Shown here: positions 8,308 to 15,414 of the stretch, piece after piece
How positions within the stretch are numbered: position 1 is the first letter of the stretch
Layout of the letters: each line of letters opens with the position of its first letter
Assembly: GCA_964451705.1 (NCBI GenBank)
Contig: CAYVIV010000012.1
Location: 1-22,082 of the forward strand
Origin: CAYYFV01 sp964451705
GTDB lineage: Bacteria > Patescibacteriota > Gracilibacteria > UBA1369 > GCA-2718715
DNA: 22,082 nucleotides
Direction of reading: 5' to 3'
Position numbers and translations under genes: made by a program
The notes under the pieces: model-generated
Databases searched by the model: none
Told to the model about the DNA's origin: nothing
What the model saw: the letters and a program-made list of their open reading frames with translations, nothing else

Positions 8308-9051
8308 ATGTACGAAAAAATTTTAGTTAAAAATGGCTTTACTCCTAAGGAGGCTAAAGTATATATGTCTATACTAGAATATGGACAGGCAACTATGTCG
8401 ATGATTGCCAGGAAAACCCAGTTAGAAAGACCCACTGTCTATGATATTGTAAGTCGCCTTGAAAATAAGGGCTTTGCTAGCACATTAAAAACCAAAGGGA
8501 TCAAACAAGTCACAGTCACAGCACCTAATCTCATTATAGAATCCATTAAAAATTCCCTAAATCAAGCAGAACAAATCCTTCCAGACTTAATGGAAATGGC
8601 TTATAAATCACCTATCAAACCCAGAATTAAATTTTACGAAGGTATGAAAGGCATGAGGCAGGTTTTAAGTGAATTCTCCTTTACTAATGAAGACACTTAC
8701 GTGTTCAGTGATTACTCAACTTATCCAACCGAATTACTACAATTTATTTATAGAGAAATCATTCCTGAGCGTATACGTAGGAACTCCTCGACAAAGATGT
8801 TGGTAGTAAATAACCCTAAGCACATTGATATTAAAAAAAATGAAAAAAAATACTATCAAGAACATAGACTGATTAACTTTCCAGAAGGCATGGGTTTAGA
8901 AAATTTAGAAATCTTACTTTGGGAAAATAAAATAGGATTTTTATCTTTTGGTAACAACGAAATGTTTGGAATGATTGTCGAATCAAAATCAATCTCTCAA
9001 ATGCTCAAAAATATCCATACCCTCATCTGGCAAAATGCAAATAAACTTTAA
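8308..9051 (+). CDS. TrmB-family transcriptional regulator
   Basis: A 247-aa protein. Residues 1-70 form a winged helix-turn-helix of TrmB type (GFTPKEAKVYMSILEYG, then a recognition region with ERPTVYDIVSRLENKGF). Residues about 75-98 form a likely helical linker (NQAEQILPDLMEMA), and residues 105-240 form the C-terminal sensor region opening with RIKFYEGMKGMRQVL. TrmB proteins bind DNA and respond to small ligands, usually sugars in archaea; bacterial members are poorly characterised. Its divergent position 193 bases from the liv binding-protein gene suggests it controls the transporter and itself. The ATG has no Shine-Dalgarno sequence. An AAGGA at 8273-8277 is too far away to serve it. 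Confidence 0.88.
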   Translation: MYEKILVKNGFTPKEAKVYMSILEYGQATMSMIARKTQLERPTVYDIVSRLENKGFASTLKTKGIKQVTVTAPNLIIESIKNSLNQAEQILPDLMEMAYKSPIKPRIKFYEGMKGMRQVLSEFSFTNEDTYVFSDYSTYPTELLQFIYREIIPERIRRNSSTKMLVVNNPKHIDIKKNEKKYYQEHRLINFPEGMGLENLEILLWENKIGFLSFGNNEMFGMIVESKSISQMLKNIHTLIWQNANKL

Positions 9052-9082
9052 AATCTAATATTAACAAATTTGCAAGCAAGCT

Positions 9083-9137
9083 AAGCACCCCATAGTCAGT
9101 TTGCTACATTTATGTAGTGCTCAGTGCTTTAATTTTT
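9083..9137 (+). terminator. Possible terminator after the TrmB-type regulator
   Basis: AAGCAC (9083-9088) can pair with GTGCTT (9124-9129) and enclose an inner hairpin CTACA/TGTAG (9104-9108, 9113-9117). A T-rich run TTTAATTTTT follows. The fold is branched and not a classic terminator, so confidence is low. Confidence 0.3.
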
Positions 9138-9163
9138 GACAAAATTAAAAAAACCTTTAATAT
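9136..9163 (+). promoter_or_regulatory. Promoter of the PLP enzyme gene
   Basis: A consensus -35 TTGACA (9136-9141) is followed after 16 bases by TAATAT (9158-9163); TATAGA at 9161-9166 is an alternative with a 19-base spacer. Transcription from here gives a leader of about 180 bases if the gap is really 100 bases, much longer than other leaders in the window. Confidence 0.55.
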
Positions 9164-9191
9164 AGAGTTAAGTACTAACAAACTCAAAGCC

Positions 9192-9251
9192 ATGGCGAAA
9201 TCTCAAAATCAACTAATGCTGTGTTGCTATCTCTCGGTCAACTTGAGAGAT
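9192..9251 (+). promoter_or_regulatory. Possible attenuator: Cys-Cys leader frame with stem-loop
   Basis: A short frame opens with ATG at 9192 and reads into the gap. Its tenth to twelfth codons are Leu-Cys-Cys (TGT TGC at 9222-9227). Directly after these codons a perfect 7-bp stem ATCTCTC/GAGAGAT (9229-9235, 9245-9251) closes a 9-base loop. Adjacent codons for an amino acid before a hairpin are the hallmark of leader-peptide attenuation, and the downstream gene acts in Cys/Met metabolism. The gap removes the part that would decide it. The frame has no visible ribosome-binding site. Confidence 0.25.
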
Positions 9252-9351
9252 NNNNNNNNNNNNNNNNNNNNNNNNNNNNNNNNNNNNNNNNNNNNNNNNN
9301 NNNNNNNNNNNNNNNNNNNNNNNNNNNNNNNNNNNNNNNNNNNNNNNNNNN
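9252..9351. other. Scaffold gap of exactly 100 N
   Basis: A run of exactly 100 N is the usual placeholder for a gap of unknown length. The known sequence resumes two bases before the ATG of the PLP enzyme, so its leader and possibly more are missing. The left contig edge coincides with the end of an inverted repeat. Confidence 0.95.
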
Positions 9352-9353
9352 AA

Positions 9354-10529
9354 ATGAAATTTTCTACAAAAGCAATCCATATTGGACAAAAACCAGAACC
9401 AAACTCCGGGGCTGTGATCCCACCCATCTACATGACATCTACATTCATACAAGATGCCCCTAACAAACATAAAGGCTACGACTACACTCGAGCTGGCAAC
9501 CCGAACTTCACGAATCTGGAAAAGACTCTGGCTGCCTTAGAAAAGGCCAAGTATGCAACTGTATTCTCCTCAGGCATTGGCGCCACGACTGCACTAATCT
9601 CCACTCTCAAACAGGGAGACACAGTCATTGGAGGCAACGATCTATATGGAGGTACATTTAGACTATTTAAAAAAATCTTTAAAAAATTTGGAATTAAACT
9701 CATAGTAGTTGATACCCAAAACCTACAGGCAGTTGAAAAAGCTTTACAGAAAAAACCTAAAATGATTTTTTTAGAGTCACCTAGCAACCCCCTGCTCAAA
9801 ATATCTAATATTCGTGTGATTAGTAAACTCGCAAAAAAATACAAAACCATAAGTGTAGTGGATAATACTTTTGCTACTCCATATTTCCAACAGCCCATCC
9901 AGCTTGGTGCCGATATTGCACTTCATAGCACGACAAAATACATTAGTGGTCACTCAGATGTAGTCGGCGGTGCCATAATCACTAACAACAAACAAATCAA
10001 GCAAAAAATGCAATTTGCCCGAATGAGCATGGGCCTAAACCCCAGCCCATTTGACGTATGGCTAACAACAAGAGGCTTAAAAACACTAGCAGTTCGCATG
10101 GAAAAACATGCCCAAAATGCAAAGCAAATAGCTGAATTTCTTGATAAACATCCGCTAGTCAAAAGGGTCTTTTATCCAGGACTAGAAACTCACCCAAATT
10201 ACAAAGTAGCTCAGTCTCAAATGAAAGGATACAGTGGCATAGTATCTGTAGAGTTTAATCTAAGTCTTAAAGATAGCATAAAGCTCATCTCATCATTCAA
10301 AGTATTTACTCTTGCAGAAAGTCTCGGTGGCATTGAATCATTGGTCAATCACCCAGCCAGCATGACACATGCCTCAATCTCCGCCAAACAAAGACAAAAA
10401 CAAGGACTAAATGATGGGTTAATCCGTTTATCAATCGGAATTGAAGATCCAAAAGACTTACTAAACGACCTAAAAACTCAGCTCCAACTAATCCATAAAA
10501 AATCTTCAAAACAAGAAACTCAAAACTAA
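9354..10529 (+). CDS. Cys/Met-metabolism PLP enzyme (cystathionine gamma-synthase/lyase family)
   Basis: A 391-aa fold-type I PLP enzyme of full family length. Motifs: YTRAGNP (Y44, R46, which bind the phosphate of the neighbouring subunit's PLP), SSGIGATTA (72-80), NDLYGGTF with the ring-stacking Y98, SPSNPLLKI (142-150), VVDNTFATP with D170, and HSTTKYISGHSDVVGG with K195 as the Schiff-base lysine. SLGGIESLVNHPA near 323-335 fits the substrate-carboxylate region. Family members act as cystathionine gamma-synthase (metB), gamma-lyase, methionine gamma-lyase or O-acetylhomoserine sulfhydrylase. The KYISGHSDV context fits the cystathionine enzymes, but I cannot choose a reaction. The start is set by the MKFSTKAIHIGQ opening. 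The open frame continues upstream through the gap, but family members do not extend there. Confidence 0.9.
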   Translation: MKFSTKAIHIGQKPEPNSGAVIPPIYMTSTFIQDAPNKHKGYDYTRAGNPNFTNLEKTLAALEKAKYATVFSSGIGATTALISTLKQGDTVIGGNDLYGGTFRLFKKIFKKFGIKLIVVDTQNLQAVEKALQKKPKMIFLESPSNPLLKISNIRVISKLAKKYKTISVVDNTFATPYFQQPIQLGADIALHSTTKYISGHSDVVGGAIITNNKQIKQKMQFARMSMGLNPSPFDVWLTTRGLKTLAVRMEKHAQNAKQIAEFLDKHPLVKRVFYPGLETHPNYKVAQSQMKGYSGIVSVEFNLSLKDSIKLISSFKVFTLAESLGGIESLVNHPASMTHASISAKQRQKQGLNDGLIRLSIGIEDPKDLLNDLKTQLQLIHKKSSKQETQN

Positions 10530-10545
10530 AAAAGCTGCAATTTTA

Positions 10546-10592
10546 CAAATCCAATTGATGACTCCCCTTTAGCCTAATCCACTGTACACCAA
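10546..10592 (+). repeat. Right direct repeat: tRNA-Thr 3'-end remnant (att-like)
   Basis: This segment matches 254-300 at 40 of 47 positions without gaps, starting in the T-loop (ACAAATCC), through the acceptor 3' strand (TTGATGACTCC against TTGATGGCTCC), to TAATCCACTGTACACCAA. There is no upstream tRNA half, so it is not a working tRNA. It lies 16 bases after the PLP enzyme stop and just before a bidirectional terminator, and would be the distal boundary of the island. Confidence 0.75.
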
Positions 10593-10606
10593 ACTAACTT
10601 CTACAC

Positions 10607-10640
10607 TAAAAAAGAAGCCTAACAACTAGGCTTCTTTAAT
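10607..10640. terminator. Bidirectional rho-independent terminator
   Basis: A perfect 11-bp stem AAAGAAGCCTA/TAGGCTTCTTT (10611-10621, 10627-10637) with a 5-base loop is flanked by A and T runs on both sides. It lies between the convergent PLP enzyme gene and the minus-strand gene ending at 10646, and can serve both. Confidence 0.85.
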
Positions 10641-10645
10641 TTTCT

Positions 10646-11692
10646 CTATTTACGCAAACTGCTATGTGCAATTAGTTGTAATAAAAGATTTATACGATCT
10701 TGGGCCTTAACTAGTGTGCTTTTAAACTCATTTATATTCTCTACTCTCCTTAACTCACCTACTAAGGTCCTTAAAGAGTTATCATTAACTTGCATATCGT
10801 CTAATTTTTTCAAATCAGTAAAAAGTTTATCTATCTGCAAAAGTAAATCGCAAAAGTCCAAACCTAACTTATAGTTTTCAGAAAAAGTTCTAATTAAGTA
10901 AACTAAAAAACCCGGATGCTCAGCAGGCTCATTTGAAATAAGCTTTGCATAATCTATAACAATCTTCATCCGATCAAATTGATCTAACATCTCACTTCCT
11001 CTACTGGAAAAAACAAAACTAAATTCATCCCAAACAATTTGCTTTTTAATACTCTGTAAAGATTCATAACCTTTAAACTTACCCTGCATCAAATAAAGAA
11101 AGTACCTTCTCCCTCTCTCAACTTCCTCGGGTGAGATAGAATAGCTATCAATATTAAAAGTAACATACTCATCATGATGTTTACCAAACAATGCTAGGTT
11201 CACAAGCTCACTCGCCTCACCAGCCAAACTCGACACTTCAGGTTTTAATCCTTCTAGGGCAGAATTGTGCAGTGAGCCACGGTAGTCTGGGTTCTGTACA
11301 AAAAGACAAAGTTTATAAAACAATTTTTCTCCATCTTCAAGACTGACTCCAAGACTTTTAACAAACCTAAAGAATTTGGGCTTATAAGCATTTGCCACCT
11401 TGTCCGCCATTGTATCTGCAGATCTTGACAATTGATTAATAAAAATTTCATGTAATTTAACTTGTAATAAAAGTAATTCTCTTTGCTCAGCAGTCTTAGC
11501 GAAGCTCTTTACATGCTCTGCTAATTTCTGAGGATCAGAAAGTGTAAAAACAGTCAAAGGAAATACAAGCCTCTCTCGTGTAGTATCCACATTATTAGGG
11601 CTCAAACCATTAGTTTGAGGACCTGACGCACAGGCAAGTGCAGAGGCTGAAAGCATAATTGAAAATGCTGTATTTTTTAGGTTAGTAATCAT
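10646..11692 (-). CDS. Secreted or lipid-anchored hypothetical protein, mostly helical
   Basis: A 348-aa protein I do not recognise. The N-terminus MITNLKNTAFSIMLSASALACASG is a signal peptide. It may be a lipoprotein with Cys21, although the lipobox ALAC has Ala rather than Leu at -3; cleavage after the following Ala by ordinary signal peptidase is also possible. A polar linker (about 24-42) is followed by amphipathic, charged helical sequence to the end, without repeats, Cys pairs or catalytic motifs that I can name. It is monocistronic, with a perfect consensus promoter upstream and a strong terminator downstream, so it is probably well expressed. Only the surface location is supported. 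Confidence 0.75.
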   Translation of the reverse strand: MITNLKNTAFSIMLSASALACASGPQTNGLSPNNVDTTRERLVFPLTVFTLSDPQKLAEHVKSFAKTAEQRELLLLQVKLHEIFINQLSRSADTMADKVANAYKPKFFRFVKSLGVSLEDGEKLFYKLCLFVQNPDYRGSLHNSALEGLKPEVSSLAGEASELVNLALFGKHHDEYVTFNIDSYSISPEEVERGRRYFLYLMQGKFKGYESLQSIKKQIVWDEFSFVFSSRGSEMLDQFDRMKIVIDYAKLISNEPAEHPGFLVYLIRTFSENYKLGLDFCDLLLQIDKLFTDLKKLDDMQVNDNSLRTLVGELRRVENINEFKSTLVKAQDRINLLLQLIAHSSLRK

Positions 11693-11701
11693 TTGTAAAA
11701 T

Positions 11702-11743
11702 ATTATATTGTTTTGATTATAAACTATTTTTGATAATTGTCAA
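11702..11743 (-). promoter_or_regulatory. Consensus promoter of the 348-aa secreted protein
   Basis: On the minus strand a perfect -35 TTGACA (11743-11738) and a perfect -10 TATAAT (11721-11716) are 16 bases apart, with the ATG 23 bases beyond. A second TATAAT (11707-11702) sits only 9 bases before the ATG. Initiation from that one would give an almost leaderless mRNA. Confidence 0.75.
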
Positions 11744-11881
11744 GCCCTTGCATCAAACATTAACACATCAGATAAATACAATCACTTAAATTCATCTAAA
11801 CGCTAGCTCAAGAACTCTAAACTCTAACAAGAATTTCACTGAGAGATAGTATACCCTGCTTGAAACCTAGTCAAACTCTAG

Positions 11882-13087
11882 TTAAAGACCCCCGAGCTCT
11901 TGGCAGTACTCATAAAAGACTTTGATTTTGCCCATCATAAAACTTGGAAAGTTATATTCCCTACAAGATGCTCTATCAAAACGATCCTCAGCCTCCATGC
12001 GCCATGCTTGCTCTTGGGCTTGCCAGTCCAAAATCTCTGCGGAGCGTTTAGCTAAAATTGGAAATTCCATGACAGTAAAATCACGTTGAGCTCCGTCAAA
12101 ATCCACATAAAAGATACCTGAAAGACTACTATATTGAGCCTTACTAGCATTTGCGTCATACGTGTTAGCAATTGCATCGTTATAATGCACAAATTGAGAC
12201 AACAAATCTTCGACCACTGCTAAATTCTGAATATTAGTTTTATAAAAAATAGTATAGTAATCCATCTGCTTCCACTTAGTTAAAGCAAAATTATCTGGCA
12301 AACTGTCTAGCGAGTTTGTATAGAATTTTACCAAAGTTAAGCAGTTTTGAGTCCCGTCTTGAAAGTTAAATTGAGTCTGACTAATCATTCTCAAAATACT
12401 TGGCACCTTACATTGCTCCAAAGTAGAGTTATATAAATTTTCTCGCAGCTTCAAAGTATCAAACGATACATTATACTCAGCTCTATCTCCTAAATATACA
12501 TCTAGGCTTCCTTGATTTTCTTTAATTGTTCTGACAACCAAGTCTGCCATCTGACCTCGCGTCAAATTATCATGAAAATAAGCCACATCTATTGGCAAAA
12601 TATTTAAACTCGCAGCCTTGTCTATAACACCACGGTACCAACGATCTGTTTGCTGATACTCATGGTTAAACGCCACCAAAGACATCTTAGTAGCCTCCAC
12701 CAAACTCACCTGCTTAAAGGGCCGAAAATACCTACCACCATCAAAGCCACTAACCCATCCCAAACTCTTGGCGTAACATACATATCCCGAAAACCAGTCT
12801 CCAAAACTCACATCCTCAAAACAGCTACCTTTATAGTCATTTACAAAGGCACTGTTACGCCCCTCTAATTGTAGTTTGGATTCTATCAAAATCTTTAAAA
12901 TCTCTGCCCTATTAATATCTTGATCATAAGCAAAACTCCCATCAGGATAACCAGAAACCACCTGTTTGTCTTCTAAATATAAAATCCCCTGTCTATGAAT
13001 GTTGTCCCACGTTACATCAGTAAAATCTGCCTGAGCAACTGGGACCATCATAAATAAAGCTAGAAAAAACAAAGTAAAATTACGCAT
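11882..13087 (-). CDS. Exported protein with three SLH-type repeats
   Basis: A 401-aa protein with a clear signal peptide (1-20, cleavage AQA-D). Three S-layer-homology repeats follow: about 21-75 (ILYLEDKQVVSGYPDGSFAYDQDINRAEILKIL), about 88-135 (CFEDVSFGDWFSGYVCYAKSLGWVSGF, then VEATKMSL) and about 145-195 (RWYRGVIDKAASLNILP, then LTRGQMADLVVRTI). SLH repeats bind secondary cell-wall polymers and attach proteins to the surface. The C-terminal 200 residues are not recognised. They contain several Cys (C227, C249, C380, C394 by approximate count) and end in YEYCQELGGL. The PDGSF/NRAE style is common in Patescibacteria and Firmicutes. A -10 box TATAAT lies 8 bases before the ATG. Confidence 0.85.
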   Translation of the reverse strand: MRNFTLFFLALFMMVPVAQADFTDVTWDNIHRQGILYLEDKQVVSGYPDGSFAYDQDINRAEILKILIESKLQLEGRNSAFVNDYKGSCFEDVSFGDWFSGYVCYAKSLGWVSGFDGGRYFRPFKQVSLVEATKMSLVAFNHEYQQTDRWYRGVIDKAASLNILPIDVAYFHDNLTRGQMADLVVRTIKENQGSLDVYLGDRAEYNVSFDTLKLRENLYNSTLEQCKVPSILRMISQTQFNFQDGTQNCLTLVKFYTNSLDSLPDNFALTKWKQMDYYTIFYKTNIQNLAVVEDLLSQFVHYNDAIANTYDANASKAQYSSLSGIFYVDFDGAQRDFTVMEFPILAKRSAEILDWQAQEQAWRMEAEDRFDRASCREYNFPSFMMGKIKVFYEYCQELGGL

Positions 13088-13095
13088 AAAAATAA

Positions 13096-13101
13096 ATTAT
13101 A
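13096..13101 (-). promoter_or_regulatory. -10 box close to the SLH gene start
   Basis: A perfect TATAAT (minus strand) ends 8 bases before the ATG of the SLH protein, which predicts a leader of 0-3 bases. No good -35 box is seen at 16-18 bases. The rest of 13088-13326 shows nothing else I can support. Confidence 0.4.
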
Positions 13102-13326
13102 TAGATAAAATACATGAATAAATTTCAGATCTCCAGAAATTCTATAAATCCAAACATTCCGCCCTATACAAACAACAAAAAACTAATACATAAATTCCTG
13201 ATATTACAAATTAGACAGAAAACTCCCGATTCAAAAAACCATGATTTTACTTTATTCAAAAGCATTTAAATTGACTAACAAAAATCCAACGCTAAAGTGA
13301 AATCATAATAACCTAACCAGGCAAGT

Positions 13327-14016
13327 ATGAACATTTTGGAGACAGCTTACATATTCGATATGGACGGAACATTAGTTTCCACAGAAGATAATATAGCCCG
13401 GCTGATTGTAGAGGTACTCGAAAAACATGGCGTGACAATCCAGACACAAGAATATCATAGGGAGTTTGCAGGTACATCTTTTAGAGATGCTTTAAGCTTT
13501 TATAAGCAAGCCTACAACTTAGACCTAGATATAGAAGAAGCTATCGCATATGTCAAAGATCAAATAGAGATAGACATACAAGCAGATGGCATTAAAACTA
13601 CTCCTGGAACTATCCAGTGGTTTAAACAAACATGTAGACAGGCCATTCAAGCAGCTATTGCCTCGAATGCCCCTAGAGATGTTATTGAAACAAACCTTGT
13701 ATATTCCAACCTAATCTCATACACAAAAGAATTTCCTGTATTTAGCGCCTATGATTTCAACGCCTGGAAACCAGACCCAACAATCTTTATTCAAGCATTC
13801 CAAACTTTTAATCAAAAAAATCTCAAACGAGTTGTTGTTGTAGAAGATTCGCTTGCAGGCCTGCTAGCCATAGACAAATTCCAGGAGTGGCTCTCACAAG
13901 AGAAATCACCTATAGAGGTAGTCCCAACGCTATTTTGTAACCATTCCAATGACCACCTAACAAGCTTCCACATAGGACCAATGATAAATGATATGCGACA
14001 GCTAGCACAGCTGTAA
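13327..14016 (+). CDS. HAD-family phosphatase (phosphoglycolate phosphatase/beta-phosphoglucomutase type)
   Basis: A 229-aa HAD-superfamily hydrolase. Motif I is FDMDGT with nucleophile D11 and acid/base D13. A helical cap (about 17-90) follows, then motif II in AIASNAP (S113), motif III in WKPDPTIF (K148) and motif IV VVVEDSLAGLLA (E173, D174). These are Mg-dependent phosphotransferase residues and all are intact. The ED at motif IV with a DMDGT start fits the Gph/PGM-like subgroup, which acts on small phosphorylated sugars or acids; the substrate is not determined. It is the only plus-strand gene in the right half, divergent from the SLH gene and convergent with the thioredoxin-DsbD gene. 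There is no clear Shine-Dalgarno sequence. Confidence 0.88.
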   Translation: MNILETAYIFDMDGTLVSTEDNIARLIVEVLEKHGVTIQTQEYHREFAGTSFRDALSFYKQAYNLDLDIEEAIAYVKDQIEIDIQADGIKTTPGTIQWFKQTCRQAIQAAIASNAPRDVIETNLVYSNLISYTKEFPVFSAYDFNAWKPDPTIFIQAFQTFNQKNLKRVVVVEDSLAGLLAIDKFQEWLSQEKSPIEVVPTLFCNHSNDHLTSFHIGPMINDMRQLAQL

Positions 14017-14069
14017 ATTACAACAACTAGGAATGTAAACTCCATTCACAGCAATACAAAAGTTCAAAT

Positions 14070-14124
14070 TAAATTAAAACTAAACTAACTGCAAAACTCT
14101 AGCCGAGACTAAATTAAAACTAAA
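14070..14124. repeat. 15-bp direct repeat at the convergent gene ends
   Basis: TAAATTAAAACTAAA occurs at 14070-14084 and again at 14110-14124. The second copy encodes the last codons and part of the stop of the thioredoxin-DsbD protein. It may be a small duplication in the intergenic region. The low complexity makes chance possible. Confidence 0.35.
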
Positions 14125-15362
14125 AGTTCTGGCTTAAAAAGCATAATCAAACCAAGGGCCAACATTACAAGCCCCCCAATCAAATTACTGGCCTTAGAGT
14201 ATTTAGATGTAAAACCAAGCTTATTAAGACTCCACAAAGCTAAAACAAAAACTAACAAGTCATCCAACAAGAAGGCTAAAATATAAAGTCCCACATAAAA
14301 TTGTCGTCCCCAAAACTCTACCAAATTTAACTCTAAAATCTTCGTAAACACCTGAGGGATTCCAATTGAACATGCAAAGTTGATCACATTAACACTCAAA
14401 GCCAAACCAATAATGGCCAAAGCCGTGACAATAGTCAGTTTTGATTTTGCTATCTGTTCTATCTTAGACTTCGTTTCTTGGCGCTCACCAGCATCTGTAA
14501 CTTTACACTCAGCACCATTTTGCAGAAACTCCCAGAGAAAAAAACTACCAGCCCCAATTGCCACAAGACCAATTATCGGAGTAATAATTGCATCCAAACC
14601 AACAAAGTCCCAAACTCCAATCCAGACATTTAAAATCAAGGCATACATAATAGCTTGAGCCACCAAGAAAAGAGCCACTACCTCTATGAGCTTGCGTCTA
14701 TCTCCGATTTTCGCCAAAACTAAAATAAATGTCACAAGCACCCACATGGCACATGGGTTAAACCCATCAATAGCACCAAGCAAAAAAGACATGACTGGTA
14801 AGGAGTACTTCTTAACATCGAAAGATGGCAAAAATGGCAGCTTCACATAAAATGGCTCATACTGCCTTTGAACACCACATGTTGTCCCATCATCAGCACA
14901 GCCGGCTCCCCCAGCTTGCACAGCGTTATGCAGGTTCCCATCGATATACTCACGAAAACTCACTGAACTTGCATTCCCAGAGCTCAAAATATCCCTATAA
15001 AGTCTCCCCGTAGTCTCGGCAGAATCAAAACCTTGCACCAAACTACCTCCAATAATTGTAATTGGAGTTGCACTTATAACCCCAGAGAGTCCTGTAACTT
15101 CCTGCCACAGCTGCGGATGTTGGTTTACCTCATAGTAATTGATTTGTAAATTAGGGTAGTCCGCCTTTAAATCAATCAGAAACTCTTTTTGTGCCTGACA
15201 GTGCTGACACTCAGGCCGCTCTAAAACCTCAACCAGTAGCTCGGTAGAACTAGCTGAACTAGCGGAAGTAGCTGAACTAGCTGAAGTAGCTGCCAGTCCA
15301 GAAATGCTAAGGGACAAAACTGCCACTAAAGATATCAAAAACATTCTAAAAAATTTTTTCAT
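14109..15362 (-). CDS. Thioredoxin-like domain fused to a CcdA/DsbD-type membrane domain
   Basis: A 417-aa protein. It has a signal peptide or anchor (1-24), a Ser/Ala/Thr linker (25-40), and a thioredoxin/glutaredoxin-like domain (41-145) with redox motif ERPECQHCQ (C52, C55) and a cis-Pro loop ATPIT (P100). A segment with two more Cys (C155, C162) follows. From about 185 there are six hydrophobic helices of the CcdA/DsbD family, with FNPCAMW (C204) and FACSIG (C331) as the two membrane cysteines that relay electrons. It should move reducing equivalents from a cytoplasmic thioredoxin across the membrane to exported proteins. The flanking flavoproteins fit a redox neighbourhood, although they have their own promoters. 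The Ser/Ala linker is encoded by near-repeated 9-18-base units. Confidence 0.85.
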   Translation of the reverse strand: MKKFFRMFLISLVAVLSLSISGLAATSASSATSASSASSTELLVEVLERPECQHCQAQKEFLIDLKADYPNLQINYYEVNQHPQLWQEVTGLSGVISATPITIIGGSLVQGFDSAETTGRLYRDILSSGNASSVSFREYIDGNLHNAVQAGGAGCADDGTTCGVQRQYEPFYVKLPFLPSFDVKKYSLPVMSFLLGAIDGFNPCAMWVLVTFILVLAKIGDRRKLIEVVALFLVAQAIMYALILNVWIGVWDFVGLDAIITPIIGLVAIGAGSFFLWEFLQNGAECKVTDAGERQETKSKIEQIAKSKLTIVTALAIIGLALSVNVINFACSIGIPQVFTKILELNLVEFWGRQFYVGLYILAFLLDDLLVFVLALWSLNKLGFTSKYSKASNLIGGLVMLALGLIMLFKPELLVLI

Positions 15363-15384
15363 AAAAGACTATTATTTCAAAAAC

Positions 15385-15414
15385 AGTATAACCTAAAAAA
15401 CTTTAGTTTTCCAA
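15385..15414 (-). promoter_or_regulatory. Promoter of the thioredoxin-DsbD gene, embedded in the tandem repeat
   Basis: On the minus strand TTGGAA (15414-15409, 4 of 6) is followed after 18 bases by TATACT (15390-15385, 5 of 6). The -35 box is part of copy 1 of the 43-bp repeat. Copy 2 carries the same -35-like hexamer without a -10 box. Confidence 0.45.

Larger units (their letters stand above)
9052..9353 (+). other. Intergenic/leader region with scaffold gap
   Basis: About 200 known bases plus a 100-N gap between the regulator and the PLP enzyme. It contains a possible terminator (9083-9137), a strong promoter (9136-9163), a short open frame with two adjacent Cys codons (9192 onward) and a hairpin ending at the gap. 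No further gene can be supported. Confidence 0.5.
254..10592. mobile_element. Putative genomic island inserted at the tRNA-Thr 3' end
   Basis: The segment 254-300 (tRNA T-loop, acceptor 3' strand, CCA and 26 downstream bases) recurs as a direct repeat at 10546-10592, ungapped, with 40 of 47 bases identical. tRNA-targeting integrases typically regenerate the tRNA at one end and leave a copy of its 3' end at the other, which is the arrangement here. The cargo is the 1080-aa transglutaminase/DUF58 protein, the Liv transporter operon, a TrmB-type regulator and a Cys/Met-metabolism PLP enzyme. No integrase, relaxase or phage gene is visible, although the 100-N gap could hide sequence. The seven mismatches suggest an old insertion. 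Alternatives are a segmental duplication or recombination between tRNA copies. Confidence 0.5.

Noticed and set aside
9192..9251. SAM riboswitch or T-box leader before the PLP enzyme
   Set aside because: The known bases do not show the conserved SAM-I core or the T-box AGGGTGG motif. The gap prevents a positive call.
9117..9353. An N-terminal extension of the PLP enzyme reaching back through the gap to 9117
   Set aside because: The continuity depends on an arbitrary 100-N placeholder. Family members begin with the MKFSTKAIHIGQ-type segment, and a promoter lies inside the extension.
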